Positions 34,129 to 47,013 of a stretch of 64,000 nt of DNA are shown piece by piece. Positions within the stretch are counted from its first letter, which is position 1, and every line of letters starts with the position of its first letter. The notes under the pieces were generated by a model. It ran no database searches and had not been told where the DNA came from. It saw only the letters and a program-made list of their open reading frames with translations. Source of the stretch: Magnetofaba australis IT-1. GTDB taxonomy: Bacteria > Pseudomonadota > Magnetococcia > Magnetococcales > Magnetococcaceae. The position numbers were made by a program, and so were the translations under genes. The stretch is from positions 852,300 through 916,299 of the forward strand of contig NZ_LVJN01000020.1 of NCBI RefSeq assembly GCF_002109495.1. The letters are read 5' to 3'.

Positions 34129-35109
34129 TTACCGCGCCGGGCGCGCGCCCAGCGCCATCTGAATGGTCTGCGCATCCCCTTGGCGGGTGAGCGAGAGGGT
34201 GACCAATTCGCCCGGACGCATGGCCATCACCGTCTTCGCCACCTGGTCGGGGTCGGCCACTGTTTCGCCATTGAAGCGGGTGAGCAGGTCGCCTTTTTGC
34301 AGTCCGGCCCGTTGCGCCGGACTGTGCGGGGCCACGGCGGCGATGCGCACGCCGTTGGGGTCCGGCGCCATGGCCAGACCCAGCCACGGCGCGTCAGCCG
34401 GATTCGGGGCGAGCGCCGCTTCGGGCCGCTCGGCGGGCTGCGTCGGCGTGGCGGCGGCGGGCGGCGCGGTGGGCGCAGGGGCCAACCCGGATTGCGGCGC
34501 GGCGTTGGGATTCATGCCAAAAAAGTGCTGCCGCCCGCCCGGGCGCACGCTGCCGGAGAAGTCGCTGCGCTGCTGCTGCGGCGTGACCTCAGGATAGCCG
34601 TAGGCGCTGGGCGGCGGCGCATAGTGGGGGTCGGCCTCGGGCGCGCCATACCCGCCGGTTTGCGGCGCGGCGTAGAGCGAGCCGTTCATGGGCGCGCTAT
34701 TCATCGACGGGCGCGGCAGCATCTGCGTGGCGCGGTTGATCATCTCGCCCCAGCCGCCGTTGCCGCCGCCGTTCATCACAGCGTGGTCGCGGCTGTCATC
34801 CAGCGGCGCCTCCAGGGTCAGCTTCTTGCCGTCGCGCTGCACCTCCAGCTTGGCGGCGTCGCCGGGGCGACCGCTATTGATCAGGTGGGCAAAGTGTCCG
34901 GCGTTCTGCACCTGATGGCCGTCGACGGTGAGGATGACGTCGCCGCGCTGCAACCCGGCGCGGTCGGCTGGACTCTCTTTAATGATCTCCGCCACCGCCA
35001 CGCCGCGCGGCGGGGTGACGGTGACCCCCAGCCAGCCCCCCGCCAGGGCGGATGTCGCCGATAACCCCATCAGCGCGCACAGCGCAATCAATGATAAGCG
35101 ACGCTTCAT
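34129..35109 (-). CDS. Exported double-PDZ protein
   Basis: A 326-aa periplasmic protein. A signal peptide (LIALCALMGLSATSALA) precedes PDZ domain 1 (GGWLGVTVTPPRGVAVAEIIKESPADRAGL...VDG) and a Pro/Gln/Tyr-rich linker (about residues 140-235), then PDZ domain 2 (APWLGLAMAP...VAPHSPAQRAGLQKGDLLTRF). No protease domain is present, so it is not DegP itself; it may scaffold or present substrates. ATG 35109 with GGGAGAG is used; the longer frame runs through the divergent region. Confidence 0.82.
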   Translation of the reverse strand: MKRRLSLIALCALMGLSATSALAGGWLGVTVTPPRGVAVAEIIKESPADRAGLQRGDVILTVDGHQVQNAGHFAHLINSGRPGDAAKLEVQRDGKKLTLEAPLDDSRDHAVMNGGGNGGWGEMINRATQMLPRPSMNSAPMNGSLYAAPQTGGYGAPEADPHYAPPPSAYGYPEVTPQQQRSDFSGSVRPGGRQHFFGMNPNAAPQSGLAPAPTAPPAAATPTQPAERPEAALAPNPADAPWLGLAMAPDPNGVRIAAVAPHSPAQRAGLQKGDLLTRFNGETVADPDQVAKTVMAMRPGELVTLSLTRQGDAQTIQMALGARPAR

Positions 35110-35416
35110 GCTCTCTCTCCCTAACCGGCGCAGCGCGCGAGCAGGATTTTCTGTGGAACCTCTATCCATTTTAAGCATTTTTTTGTATGGTCTAGCAACC
35201 ATGGTCAATGCGGCTCCAACGCGCCATTGACGCCATGCGTCCAGAGCGGTATAAGCGGCTCGTCCCTTTATTGCAGATGGATAAAAAGGCGAAATCGGCG
35301 CGATATTCTTCCAACAATATGGGGTATTTTTCCCATATTGTGCGGCGCGCCGCAACGCCCGCCAGCGCGCGGCCCCAAACGGGGAGGCCGCGCCACACTC
35401 CGAACAGGAGAGATCC
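35110..35416. other. Divergent intergenic region before carA, with perfect hairpin
   Basis: This 307-bp stretch separates the PDZ operon from carAB. It contains one outstanding structure: a perfect 10-bp stem ACAATATGGG / CCCATATTGT with an 8-base loop GTATTTTT (35314-35341), AT-rich in contrast to the GC-rich repeats. It could be an operator or leader hairpin for carAB. A second inverted motif GGCGCGCCGC follows. No gene is supported. Confidence 0.5.
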
Positions 35417-36559
35417 TTGGAAGGCCATAGCAACGCACAGGGCCGCGCGGTCCTGGTTCTGGAAGACGGCTCACGCTTCGATGGTCGCGCCCTGGGCGCG
35501 CCCGGCGAGAAGGTGGGCGAGGTCTGCTTCAACACCTCCATGACCGGCTATCAGGAGATCATGTCCGATCCCTCCTACGCTGGCCAGATCGTCACCATGA
35601 CGTATACCCAGATCGGCAACACCGGCATCAATCCCGAGGACATGGAGTCCAAGCAGCCGTGGATTCGCGGCTTCGTGGTCAAGGAGTCGGCGCGACGCCT
35701 CTCCAACTGGCGCGCCCAGGAGGATCTGGACACCTTCCTCAAACGGCATAAGATTCCCGCCATTGAGGGCATCGACACCCGCAAGTTGGTGGCGCATCTG
35801 CGCGAACACGGCTCCATGCGCGGGGTGATCTCCCATGTGGAGTTCGATACCGACACGCTGGTGCACAAAGCCAAGGCGTGGCCGGGGCTGGCGGGCATGG
35901 ACCTGACCGGCGATGTGACCTGCGACAGCTCCTATGTGTGGAAGCAGGGGCGCTGGAAGCTGGAGTCGGGGTACCACGACATCGACCCGGGCGGCGAGCG
36001 CAAAAAGGTGGTGGTGATCGACTACGGCGTCAAGCGCAACATCCTGCGCTCGCTGGTGCAGGCCGGTTGCGACCTGACCGTGCTGCCCGCGTCGGCCACC
36101 GCTGAAGAGGTGCTGGCGCGCAGTCCCGACGGGGTGTTCCTCTCCAACGGCCCCGGCGACCCCGATGCGGTGAAGCACGCCATTCGCGCCATCGCCGAGT
36201 TGGTGGAGTCCGGCAAGCCGCTGTTTGGCATCTGTCTGGGCCATCAGATGCTCTCCCTGGCGCTGGGCGCGCAGACCGAAAAGATGAAGTTCGGCCATCG
36301 CGGCGGCAACCATCCGGTGCAGAATCTGGCCAACGGCTCGGTGGAGGTGACCTCCCAGAACCACGGCTTCATGGTGCGCGAAGAGAGTCTGCCCGAAGCC
36401 ATCGAGGTGACCCACCGTTCGCTGTTCGACGGCACCATCGAGGGCATTCGTCACAAGCACGCGCCGGTGTTCTCGGTGCAGCACCACCCCGAGGCGAGTC
36501 CGGGGCCCCATGACGCCCACTATCTGTTCAAGCAGTTCGTCGATCTGATGCGGGGGTAA
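35417..36559 (+). CDS. carA: Carbamoyl-phosphate synthase small (glutaminase) subunit
   Basis: A 380-aa class I glutamine amidotransferase that supplies ammonia to CarB. N-terminal domain starts LVLEDGSRFDGRALG and contains EVCFNTSMTGYQEI; the catalytic Cys is in LFGICLGHQML, with His-Glu in FSVQHHPEASPGPHD. The start is TTG 35417 with AGGAGAG. carB follows after 45 bp. Confidence 0.97.
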   Translation: MEGHSNAQGRAVLVLEDGSRFDGRALGAPGEKVGEVCFNTSMTGYQEIMSDPSYAGQIVTMTYTQIGNTGINPEDMESKQPWIRGFVVKESARRLSNWRAQEDLDTFLKRHKIPAIEGIDTRKLVAHLREHGSMRGVISHVEFDTDTLVHKAKAWPGLAGMDLTGDVTCDSSYVWKQGRWKLESGYHDIDPGGERKKVVVIDYGVKRNILRSLVQAGCDLTVLPASATAEEVLARSPDGVFLSNGPGDPDAVKHAIRAIAELVESGKPLFGICLGHQMLSLALGAQTEKMKFGHRGGNHPVQNLANGSVEVTSQNHGFMVREESLPEAIEVTHRSLFDGTIEGIRHKHAPVFSVQHHPEASPGPHDAHYLFKQFVDLMRG

Positions 36560-36604
36560 TCCGTCCGTCGATCCGAGCCAGCGTCACGAAAAGAGCGCAC
36601 TGAT

Positions 36605-39829
<3,225 letters not shown>

Positions 39830-39968
39830 GAACCGCGAACAAAAATGAATGCATCGCGACGCCCCAGCGCCGCCAAAGCGCCGCTGGGGCGAGCCGGGCG
39901 TCATTTTGTGCGTGGTTTTAAATAACACTGGCGGGCCAAACGCTTGGCGACGGCAAGGTGGATTGCGG

Positions 39969-39997
39969 TTGACGAAATGGCTGTTTCATTGCAGAAT
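39969..39997 (+). promoter_or_regulatory. Sigma-70-type promoter upstream of greA leader
   Basis: TTGACG (39969-39974), 17-base spacer, CAGAAT (39992-39997). Transcription would start near 40005. Confidence 0.55.
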
Positions 39998-40057
39998 ATC
40001 CGCCATTTCCCGGACTGCTAGGGCGTTTCCGCCCCCGGGCACAGGATGAGAAACTTG

Positions 40058-40095
40058 GCGACGCGCCCGGGATGCCGGGCGCGTCGCTGTTTTTA
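40058..40095 (+). terminator. Intrinsic terminator in the greA leader
   Basis: Perfect 13-bp stem GCGACGCGCCCGG / CCGGGCGCGTCGC with a GATG loop, followed by TGTTTTTA. It ends 70 bases before the greA start, so it must either end carB read-through or act as an attenuator in the greA leader. Confidence 0.85.
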
Positions 40096-40164
40096 TTATC
40101 CAAAGCCGTGGTTTATACCCAAATCGGCGGTTTTGGCCACCCCAATGGAATGAAGGCGTTGAAC

Positions 40165-40635
40165 ATGGATAAAGTCCCGATGACCCTGGAGGGAGCCGAG
40201 CAGCTCAAAGAGGAGCTGAAGAGTCGCAAAGGGCCCGAGCGCAAGCGCATTGTCGCCGCCATTGAAGAGGCGCGCGCCCATGGCGATCTGTCGGAGAACG
40301 CCGAGTATCACGCCGCCAAGGAGCAGCAGGGCTTCAATGAAGGGCGGATCAAGGAGATCGAGGGCAAGCTGGCCCACGCCGAGATCATCGACACCAGCAA
40401 GCTGCAATCCGAGAAGGTGGTGTTCGGGGCCAAGGTCACCGTTGAGGTCGAGGAGACTGGCGAAGAGGTCACCTACCACATCGTCGGCGTGGACGAGGCG
40501 GACCTGGAGCTGGGCAAGATCTCCATCTCCAGCCCCATGGCGCGGGCCATGATCGGCAAGGAGGAGGGTGACGTGGCCGAGGTGAAAGCCCCCGGCGGCG
40601 TGCGTCATTACGAAATTCTGAGCGTCGACTTCTAA
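40165..40635 (+). CDS. greA: Transcription elongation factor GreA
   Basis: A 156-aa factor that restarts backtracked RNA polymerase. It has the coiled-coil N-terminus [24 protein letters not shown] with the tip acidic pair ([17 protein letters not shown]) and the FKBP-like C-terminal domain ([19 protein letters not shown]). ATG 40165 with AAGG at proper spacing is chosen over an ATG at 40150. It sits behind a promoter-terminator leader, suggesting autoregulation. Confidence 0.96.
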   Translation: MDKVPMTLEGAEQLKEELKSRKGPERKRIVAAIEEARAHGDLSENAEYHAAKEQQGFNEGRIKEIEGKLAHAEIIDTSKLQSEKVVFGAKVTVEVEETGEEVTYHIVGVDEADLELGKISISSPMARAMIGKEEGDVAEVKAPGGVRHYEILSVDF

Positions 40636-40662
40636 GCGGCAGCCGGTACGCGAGCGACCACC

Positions 40663-41319
40663 GTGGCCAAACTTCGCCCCTCCTCACAACGCTGGCTCAA
40701 GGAGCATCGGGACGACCCGTTTGTGCAGCGCGCCAAACGCGAAGGGTACCGTTCGCGCGCCGCCTATAAGCTGCTGGAGCTGCAGGGAATGCTGCATGAC
40801 AAGGCGGGCAAGGTCCGACCTCTGATCAAGCCCGGCGCCCATGTGGTGGAGCTGGGCGCGGCGCCCGGCGGTTGGACCCAGGTGGCGGTCAATCTGGCCG
40901 GACCCGAAGGGCGCGTGCTGGGGGTGGATCTGCTGGAGATGGACCCGGTGCCCGGCGCGGAGATTCTGCAAGGGGACTTTCTCGATCAGGCGGTGCTTGA
41001 CGAAATTCGCGCGCGCCTGCCGGATTTTGGCCGGGTGGATGTGGTGCTCTCCGACATGGCGCCCAACATGACCGGCTACAAGTCCGCCGACCAGGGGCGC
41101 GGCGAACTGCTCGCGGAGTGCGCGTTTGAGTTTGCCGAAGAGGCGTTGGTGATTGGCGGCGGCATCTGCTTTAAAATGTTCCAGGGCCCGGGGTTTGACG
41201 AGTTGGTCAGACGCGCGCGGCTGGAGTTCACCCAGGTAAAAACGGTCAAACCGGAGGCGAGCCGATCGCGCAGCCCCGAGCTGTATCTGGTGGGCCTTGA
41301 CTTTAAGGGGGCGCGCTAG
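40663..41319 (+). CDS. rlmE: 23S rRNA 2'-O-ribose methyltransferase RlmE (FtsJ)
   Basis: A 218-aa SAM-dependent methyltransferase for U2552 of 23S rRNA. It has the N-terminal [11 protein letters not shown], the SAM motif [16 protein letters not shown], catalytic-tetrad regions with Lys of AAYKL, Asp in [12 protein letters not shown], Lys in CFKMFQG and the C-terminal [14 protein letters not shown]. The start is GTG 40663. It follows greA by 27 bp. Confidence 0.95.
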   Translation: MAKLRPSSQRWLKEHRDDPFVQRAKREGYRSRAAYKLLELQGMLHDKAGKVRPLIKPGAHVVELGAAPGGWTQVAVNLAGPEGRVLGVDLLEMDPVPGAEILQGDFLDQAVLDEIRARLPDFGRVDVVLSDMAPNMTGYKSADQGRGELLAECAFEFAEEALVIGGGICFKMFQGPGFDELVRRARLEFTQVKTVKPEASRSRSPELYLVGLDFKGAR

Positions 41320-41341
41320 CGCCCGAGTTGTCGCATAGTGA

Positions 41342-42817
<1,476 letters not shown>

Positions 42818-42836
42818 TCTGGTCTCGGCACGCAAT

Positions 42837-43138
42837 AAAAGCGTGTGCGGGAAAGCCAACGAGCCCACGCTGACTATTTGGCCGCCGACTGGTCGGCGGC
42901 GGGGTCTGGGGGTCGCGCCCCCAGCGGGGTTTGGGGCGGAGCCCCAAGGTTTGGTTTTTTGATTTGGCCGTTTCCCGAGCAGGAAAAAACGAGCCAGCAT
43001 GCAGTGGCGAGAGAAGCGCGAAGCGTCGAGCTGGTAGATAAGCAAAACGGGAAACGGCGGTGAGCGATATGTCGGCGCAGCCGACAGGAGCGAATGCCGT
43101 AGAAATTTGCGCTAGGGAAAGCGAAAAAGTGTGTGCGT
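42837..43138 (+). repeat. Modular hairpin repeat, long class, copy B3
   Basis: A 302-bp element starting AAAAGCGTGTGCGGGAAAG, with stems GCCGCCGACTGGTCGGCGGC, CTGGGGGTCGCGCCCCCAG, TTGGGGCGGAGCCCCAA, then the GCCGTTTCCC...GGGAAACGGC right-hand part and a TGTCGGCGCAGCCGACA hairpin, ending in AAAAAGTGTGTGCG. It begins 20 bp after the guaB stop. Paired with inverted copy B4. Confidence 0.85.
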
Positions 43139-43169
43139 TCATTGGTTTGGGCTAAATAAGTTGAGCCTC

Positions 43170-43493
43170 TTTCCCGCAAACATTTTTTGGTTTTCCCGGG
43201 GCTTGAGTTCTACTGCATTCGCCGCCCTGCAGGCGACGGCGCTGACGCGCCTGCTCACTGCCGTTTCCCCGTTTTCCTTTCGAGTGGACGTTGCGTTTCG
43301 CGCTTCGTATTCTCCCCCTTGCGGGCTCGGAGTTTCTGCACGGGGAAAACGGCTAGAGACTAAAGACTAAGGGCAAAAGCCACACCGTGGGCGCTGCCCA
43401 CACCCGCTGGGGGCAGCGGCCCCCAGACCCCGCCGTCGGCCAGCCGACGGCTAATTTACTCAGCGCTAGCGCCACCTTTGTCACGCAAACACT
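43170..43493 (-). repeat. Modular hairpin repeat, long class, copy B4 (inverted)
   Basis: A 324-bp inverted copy facing B3, separated from it by 31 bp. Minus-strand first stem GCCGTCGGCTGGCCGACGGC, then CTGGGGGCCGCTGCCCCCAG and GTGGGCAGCGCCCAC, and the GCCGTTTTCCC / GGGGAAACGGC right part. Its outer end lies just upstream of the guaA start codon (43518), so guaA translation begins 25 bp after the element. Confidence 0.85.
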
Positions 43494-43517
43494 GGACGCC
43501 TTTAACCTGGACCCGCC

Positions 43518-45077
43518 ATGACCGATTCGCTGCACGCCGAAAAAATCCTCATCCTCGACTACGGCTCGCAATACACCCAGCTCATCGCCCGCCGCGTGCG
43601 CGAAGCCAACGTCTATTGCGAAATCCACCCCTACGATATGTCCAGCGCCGATATCCGGGCGTTTGCGCCAAAAGGGGTGATCCTCTCCGGCGGCCACCAA
43701 TCGGTCTACGATCATAACGCCCCCGAGCTTAACGAAACCGCCATGCAACTGGGCGCGCCCGTGCTGGGCATCTGCTACGGTATGCAGCTGCTATGTCGCC
43801 ACGACGGCGGCACCGTCGCCCCCGCCGACCGTCGCGAATACGGTCGCGCGCAGATTCAGGCCGAGCAACCCACACCGCTGTTCGAAGGATTCCTCGATTC
43901 CGGTGAAACCACCGTGTGGATGTCCCACGGCGACCACGTGGAGATCCCCCCCGCCGGGTTCATCATCAACGCCAGCACCCCCAACGCTCCCGTCGCGGCG
44001 TTCTCCAATCTGGAGCGTCGTCACTACGGCGTGCAGTTCCACCCCGAGGTAAACCACACCGAAAATGGCGAACGCCTGGTGCGCAACTTCGTGCTGGATA
44101 TCTGCGGCTGCCACGGTCTGTGGACCTCCGGCGGTTTCATCGACTACGCGGTGGAGAGCATCCGCCAGCAGGTGGGGCAGGATCGTGTGATCCTCGGCCT
44201 CTCCGGCGGCGTCGACTCCTCGGTGGTGGCGGCCCTGGCCCATCGCGCCATCGGTGATCAGCTCACCTGCGTGTTCGTGGATAACGGCCTGCTGCGCCTC
44301 AATGAAGGCGATCAGGTGATGCAGACCTTCGCCGAGAATATGGGCGTGAAGGTGATCCGCGTGGACGCCGAGGAGATCTTCCTGTCCAAGCTGGCGGGGG
44401 TCTCCGACCCGGAGAAAAAGCGCAAAATCATCGGCCACACCTTCATCGAAATCTTCGACGCCGAAGCGCACAAAATCGACGGCGCGCGCTGGCTCGCCCA
44501 AGGCACCATCTACCCCGATGTGATCGAGTCCGCTGGGGCCAAGACCAAAACCGCCACCAATATCAAGTCCCACCACAACGTCGGCGGCCTGCCCGAGGAG
44601 ATGAATCTCAAACTCCTGGAGCCTCTGCGCGAGCTGTTCAAGGATGAAGTGCGCCAAGTGGGGTTGGAGCTGGGGCTGCCGCGCAAAATGATCATGCGCC
44701 ACCCGTTCCCCGGCCCCGGTCTGGGGGTGCGCATCCTCGGCGAAGTGAAAAAAGAGTACGCCGACCTGCTGCGTCTGGCCGACGATATCTATCTGGAGGA
44801 GCTCTACGCCTCCGGCCACTACGACCGCATCTCCCAGGCGTTCGCGGTGTTCCTGCCGGTCAAGAGCGTCGGCGTGATGGGCGATGGCCGCAGCTACGAC
44901 TATGTGGTGGCCCTGCGCGCGGTGGAGACCAAGGACTTCATGACCGCCACCTGGTACCCCATGCCGTATGAACTGTTGGCGCATATCTCCAGTCGTATTA
45001 TCAATGAGGTCAAAGGGATCAATCGCGTCACCTATGACATCACCTCCAAGCCGCCCGGCACCATCGAGTGGGAGTGA
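43518..45077 (+). CDS. guaA: GMP synthase (glutamine-hydrolysing)
   Basis: A 519-aa two-domain enzyme: N-terminal class I glutaminase ([17 protein letters not shown], catalytic Cys in [21 protein letters not shown]) and C-terminal ATP-pyrophosphatase with PP-loop [17 protein letters not shown] and the dimerisation domain ending GTIEWE. It converts XMP to GMP. ATG 43518 lies directly after repeat B4, and no strong Shine-Dalgarno is obvious. Confidence 0.97.
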   Translation: MTDSLHAEKILILDYGSQYTQLIARRVREANVYCEIHPYDMSSADIRAFAPKGVILSGGHQSVYDHNAPELNETAMQLGAPVLGICYGMQLLCRHDGGTVAPADRREYGRAQIQAEQPTPLFEGFLDSGETTVWMSHGDHVEIPPAGFIINASTPNAPVAAFSNLERRHYGVQFHPEVNHTENGERLVRNFVLDICGCHGLWTSGGFIDYAVESIRQQVGQDRVILGLSGGVDSSVVAALAHRAIGDQLTCVFVDNGLLRLNEGDQVMQTFAENMGVKVIRVDAEEIFLSKLAGVSDPEKKRKIIGHTFIEIFDAEAHKIDGARWLAQGTIYPDVIESAGAKTKTATNIKSHHNVGGLPEEMNLKLLEPLRELFKDEVRQVGLELGLPRKMIMRHPFPGPGLGVRILGEVKKEYADLLRLADDIYLEELYASGHYDRISQAFAVFLPVKSVGVMGDGRSYDYVVALRAVETKDFMTATWYPMPYELLAHISSRIINEVKGINRVTYDITSKPPGTIEWE

Positions 45078-45115
45078 TCTCGGGGCGTCGGAGCCACTCT
45101 TGATGAGAGCCTGAC

Positions 45116-45544
45116 ATGGGACAGTGCTGTTCGTCTGCAAATAAGAACGCAGTAGGCCAGGAGCCGCGCCATTGTCCCCTGTGTGGGGACCATGGCCACC
45201 CGGTCTCAGTCCGCACCATCCGTCATCACATCAAGACGGCGTGGAATTGGGCTCCTCTGTCCAATAATCGCTACTATTTTTGCGATAATGGGGCCTGCGA
45301 AGGGGTCTACTTCGGCGCCGACGACAGCGTGATTCGGCTTGAGCAAGTGCGCGACCACATGGCGGTGAAACTGCGGGATGGTCGCGCGCTGTTCTGCTTC
45401 TGCTTTGGCGTCTCACGAGCCGATTTCGAGCATCATCCCACCATCCGCGACTTCATCCGCCAACAGACGCAAGAGGGGCAGTGCTCCTGCGAAACCAGCA
45501 GCCCGCTGGGGCGCTGCTGTCTGAAAACCCTGCCTGACGCCTAA
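45116..45544 (+). CDS. CopZ N-terminal-domain-like Fe-S/zinc protein
   Basis: A 142-aa cysteine-rich cytoplasmic protein. It has CPLCGDHGHPVSVRTIRHHI, YYFCDNGACEGVYFG, LFCFCFGVSR, and the C-terminal CSCETSSPLGRCC. This pattern matches the N-terminal [2Fe-2S]/zinc domain of Archaeoglobus-type CopZ copper chaperones, but the C-terminal HMA (CxxC) copper domain is absent, so it is a stand-alone version. A role in copper/iron redox handling is possible but inferred. It follows guaA by 38 bp. Confidence 0.78.
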   Translation: MGQCCSSANKNAVGQEPRHCPLCGDHGHPVSVRTIRHHIKTAWNWAPLSNNRYYFCDNGACEGVYFGADDSVIRLEQVRDHMAVKLRDGRALFCFCFGVSRADFEHHPTIRDFIRQQTQEGQCSCETSSPLGRCCLKTLPDA

Positions 45545-45612
45545 CCACGCGCGTCGTCCCTTGCCATCAAATCGCCACACACTCCCGGAATACTCCTGAA
45601 AGGCGCCTTTTC

Positions 45613-45641
45613 TTGACTCCTTCTGCGGTGGCGCTCATTAT
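45613..45641 (+). promoter_or_regulatory. Sigma-70-type promoter of rdgB
   Basis: TTGACT (45613-45618), 17-base spacer, CATTAT (45636-45641). An inverted repeat ATTATCG / CGATAAT (45637-45643 with 45663-45669) spans the start site and could be an operator. Confidence 0.45.
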
Positions 45642-45699
45642 CGGAATGGTTCCCATGAATTTCGATAATTATTCGACAAATCAATAGGCGAGGCTGCCC

Positions 45700-46344
45700 G
45701 TGAAGGTCCTTCTGGCGACACGCAACCGCAAGAAGATTGAAGAGATGCGCCGCATGTTGGCGCCGTTCGGCTGGGAGCCGGAGGGGTTGGACGCCCACCC
45801 CGACGCCCCCGAGGTGGTGGAGGATGGCGACACCTTCGCCGCCAATGCGCTGAAGAAGGCGCGTGAGATCGCCCGTCACGCTGGCTGCCTGGCGCTCTCC
45901 GACGACTCCGGCCTGGAGGTGGATGGGCTGGATGGCGCGCCGGGGGTCTACTCCGCCCGCTATGCCGGGGAGGAGGCCGACGATCAGGCCAATCTGAATA
46001 AGCTCATCGACGAGGCTAAGGATTTTGACGAGCGCCAGCGCCGCGCCCGTTTTCGCTGCGTGCTGGCGCTGTGCGACGCCGAGGGGCGGTCGCGTCTGTT
46101 CGATGGAACCGTGGAGGGGCGCATCACCGATGAGCCTGCCGGGGAGAATGGCTTTGGCTATGACCCGGCATTCATCCCTGATGGGTATGATCGCACCTTT
46201 GCGCAGATGAGCGGCGCCGAGAAGGATGGCATGAGCCATCGTGGACGGGCGCTGCGGGCGTTGGTTGAGGCGGTCAAATTGGCGGGGGTAAGCCACCGCT
46301 GGCCTAGCGTCATTTGCTGTTTAGAGCGTGTGCGCGGAGTTTGA
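45700..46344 (+). CDS. rdgB: dITP/XTP (non-canonical purine NTP) pyrophosphatase
   Basis: A 214-aa HAM1/RdgB-family house-cleaning enzyme. Diagnostic motifs are LLATRNRKKIEEM, FAANALKKAREIARHAGCLALSDDSGLEVDGLDGAPGVYSARYAG, and the C-terminal GFGYDPAFIP and MSHRGRAL. It starts at GTG 45700 (GGCGAGG upstream). The C-terminus carries about 15 extra residues (SHRWPSVICC...) that read into the beginning of degenerate repeat DNA. Confidence 0.92.
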   Translation: MKVLLATRNRKKIEEMRRMLAPFGWEPEGLDAHPDAPEVVEDGDTFAANALKKAREIARHAGCLALSDDSGLEVDGLDGAPGVYSARYAGEEADDQANLNKLIDEAKDFDERQRRARFRCVLALCDAEGRSRLFDGTVEGRITDEPAGENGFGYDPAFIPDGYDRTFAQMSGAEKDGMSHRGRALRALVEAVKLAGVSHRWPSVICCLERVRGV

Positions 46345-46490
46345 ATAAACGCACAGAGTTGCTTGCGAGTACGAAGCAAAACTAACGGGGGTCAAGGGGA
46401 ATCGGGATTTGTCCCAATTGGCCTTGCGGGTCCAGGGCGGCGTCCTGGCGGGTTGAGGGCGGAGCCCCAATATCTTTAAGCTCACCCAGC
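46345..46490 (+). repeat. Degenerate modular repeat between rdgB and aprB
   Basis: It keeps the order of the family but with eroded stems: GGGATTTGTCCC, GGGTCCAGGGCGGCGTCCTGGCGGG, GTTGAGGGCGGAGCCCCAATATCTTT. The left edge resembles GTGTGCG. Decay of this copy gives a sense of turnover in the family. Confidence 0.55.
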
Positions 46491-46537
46491 CCGCTGTATT
46501 TTTTCTGTCCAGGAAATGACGTCCCAAGGAGGTTGTC

Positions 46538-46960
46538 ATGCCCAGCTATGTACTGAGCGACAGATGCGACGGCTGCCAGGGGCGCGAACCTGTCTGTGCG
46601 CAGATCTGCCCCAGCGACATCATGACGCTGGACCCCGAACACAATCGCGCCTTCAATCGCGAGCCGGATGCCTGCTGGGAGTGCTATAGCTGTGTGAAGA
46701 GCTGTCCGCAGCAGGCGGTGGAGGTGAGCGCCTGCGCCGATGTTGTGCCGCTGGGCGGGCGCGTTTTCCCACAGTGTGACGAGGACTCCGTTACATGGTC
46801 GGTGCAGCTGCGCAACGGCGTGAATAAACAGTTCACCTATCCCACCCGCACCATCGCCGAGGGCGCCATCGCCCCCTATGCGGGCAAACCGCAGGCGGAT
46901 CTGTCCAAAATCGACCAAGCCGGATTCTTTACCACCGTCGGCAAGCTGCCCACGCCCTGA
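46538..46960 (+). CDS. aprB: Adenylylsulfate reductase beta subunit
   Basis: A 140-aa electron-transfer subunit with two [4Fe-4S] clusters: CDGCQGREPVCAQICPSD and CWECYSCVKSCPQQAVEV, followed by the characteristic C-terminal tail wrapping AprA. It passes electrons between AprA and its membrane partner during APS reduction or, here presumably, sulfite oxidation to APS. AAGGAGG precedes ATG 46538. aprA follows after 53 bp. No sat, aprM or qmo gene is within the window. Confidence 0.95.
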   Translation: MPSYVLSDRCDGCQGREPVCAQICPSDIMTLDPEHNRAFNREPDACWECYSCVKSCPQQAVEVSACADVVPLGGRVFPQCDEDSVTWSVQLRNGVNKQFTYPTRTIAEGAIAPYAGKPQADLSKIDQAGFFTTVGKLPTP

Positions 46961-47013
46961 GCGGCGCGGCCTTGTGACTGTGTGACGCCATCGCGCGGCA
47001 AAGGGAGTGAGAG

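Larger units (their letters stand above)
39830..40164 (+). ncRNA. greA leader region: candidate promoter-proximal small RNA
   Basis: This 335-bp gap between carB and greA holds a sigma-70-type promoter (39969-39997) followed, about 90 nt after the predicted start, by a perfect intrinsic terminator (40058-40095), and only then the greA start. E. coli greA has the same architecture, where terminated leader transcripts form the GraL RNAs. A short RNA of about 90 nt is therefore predicted; expression is not demonstrated here. The first 140 bp after carB show nothing else I recognise. Confidence 0.5.
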
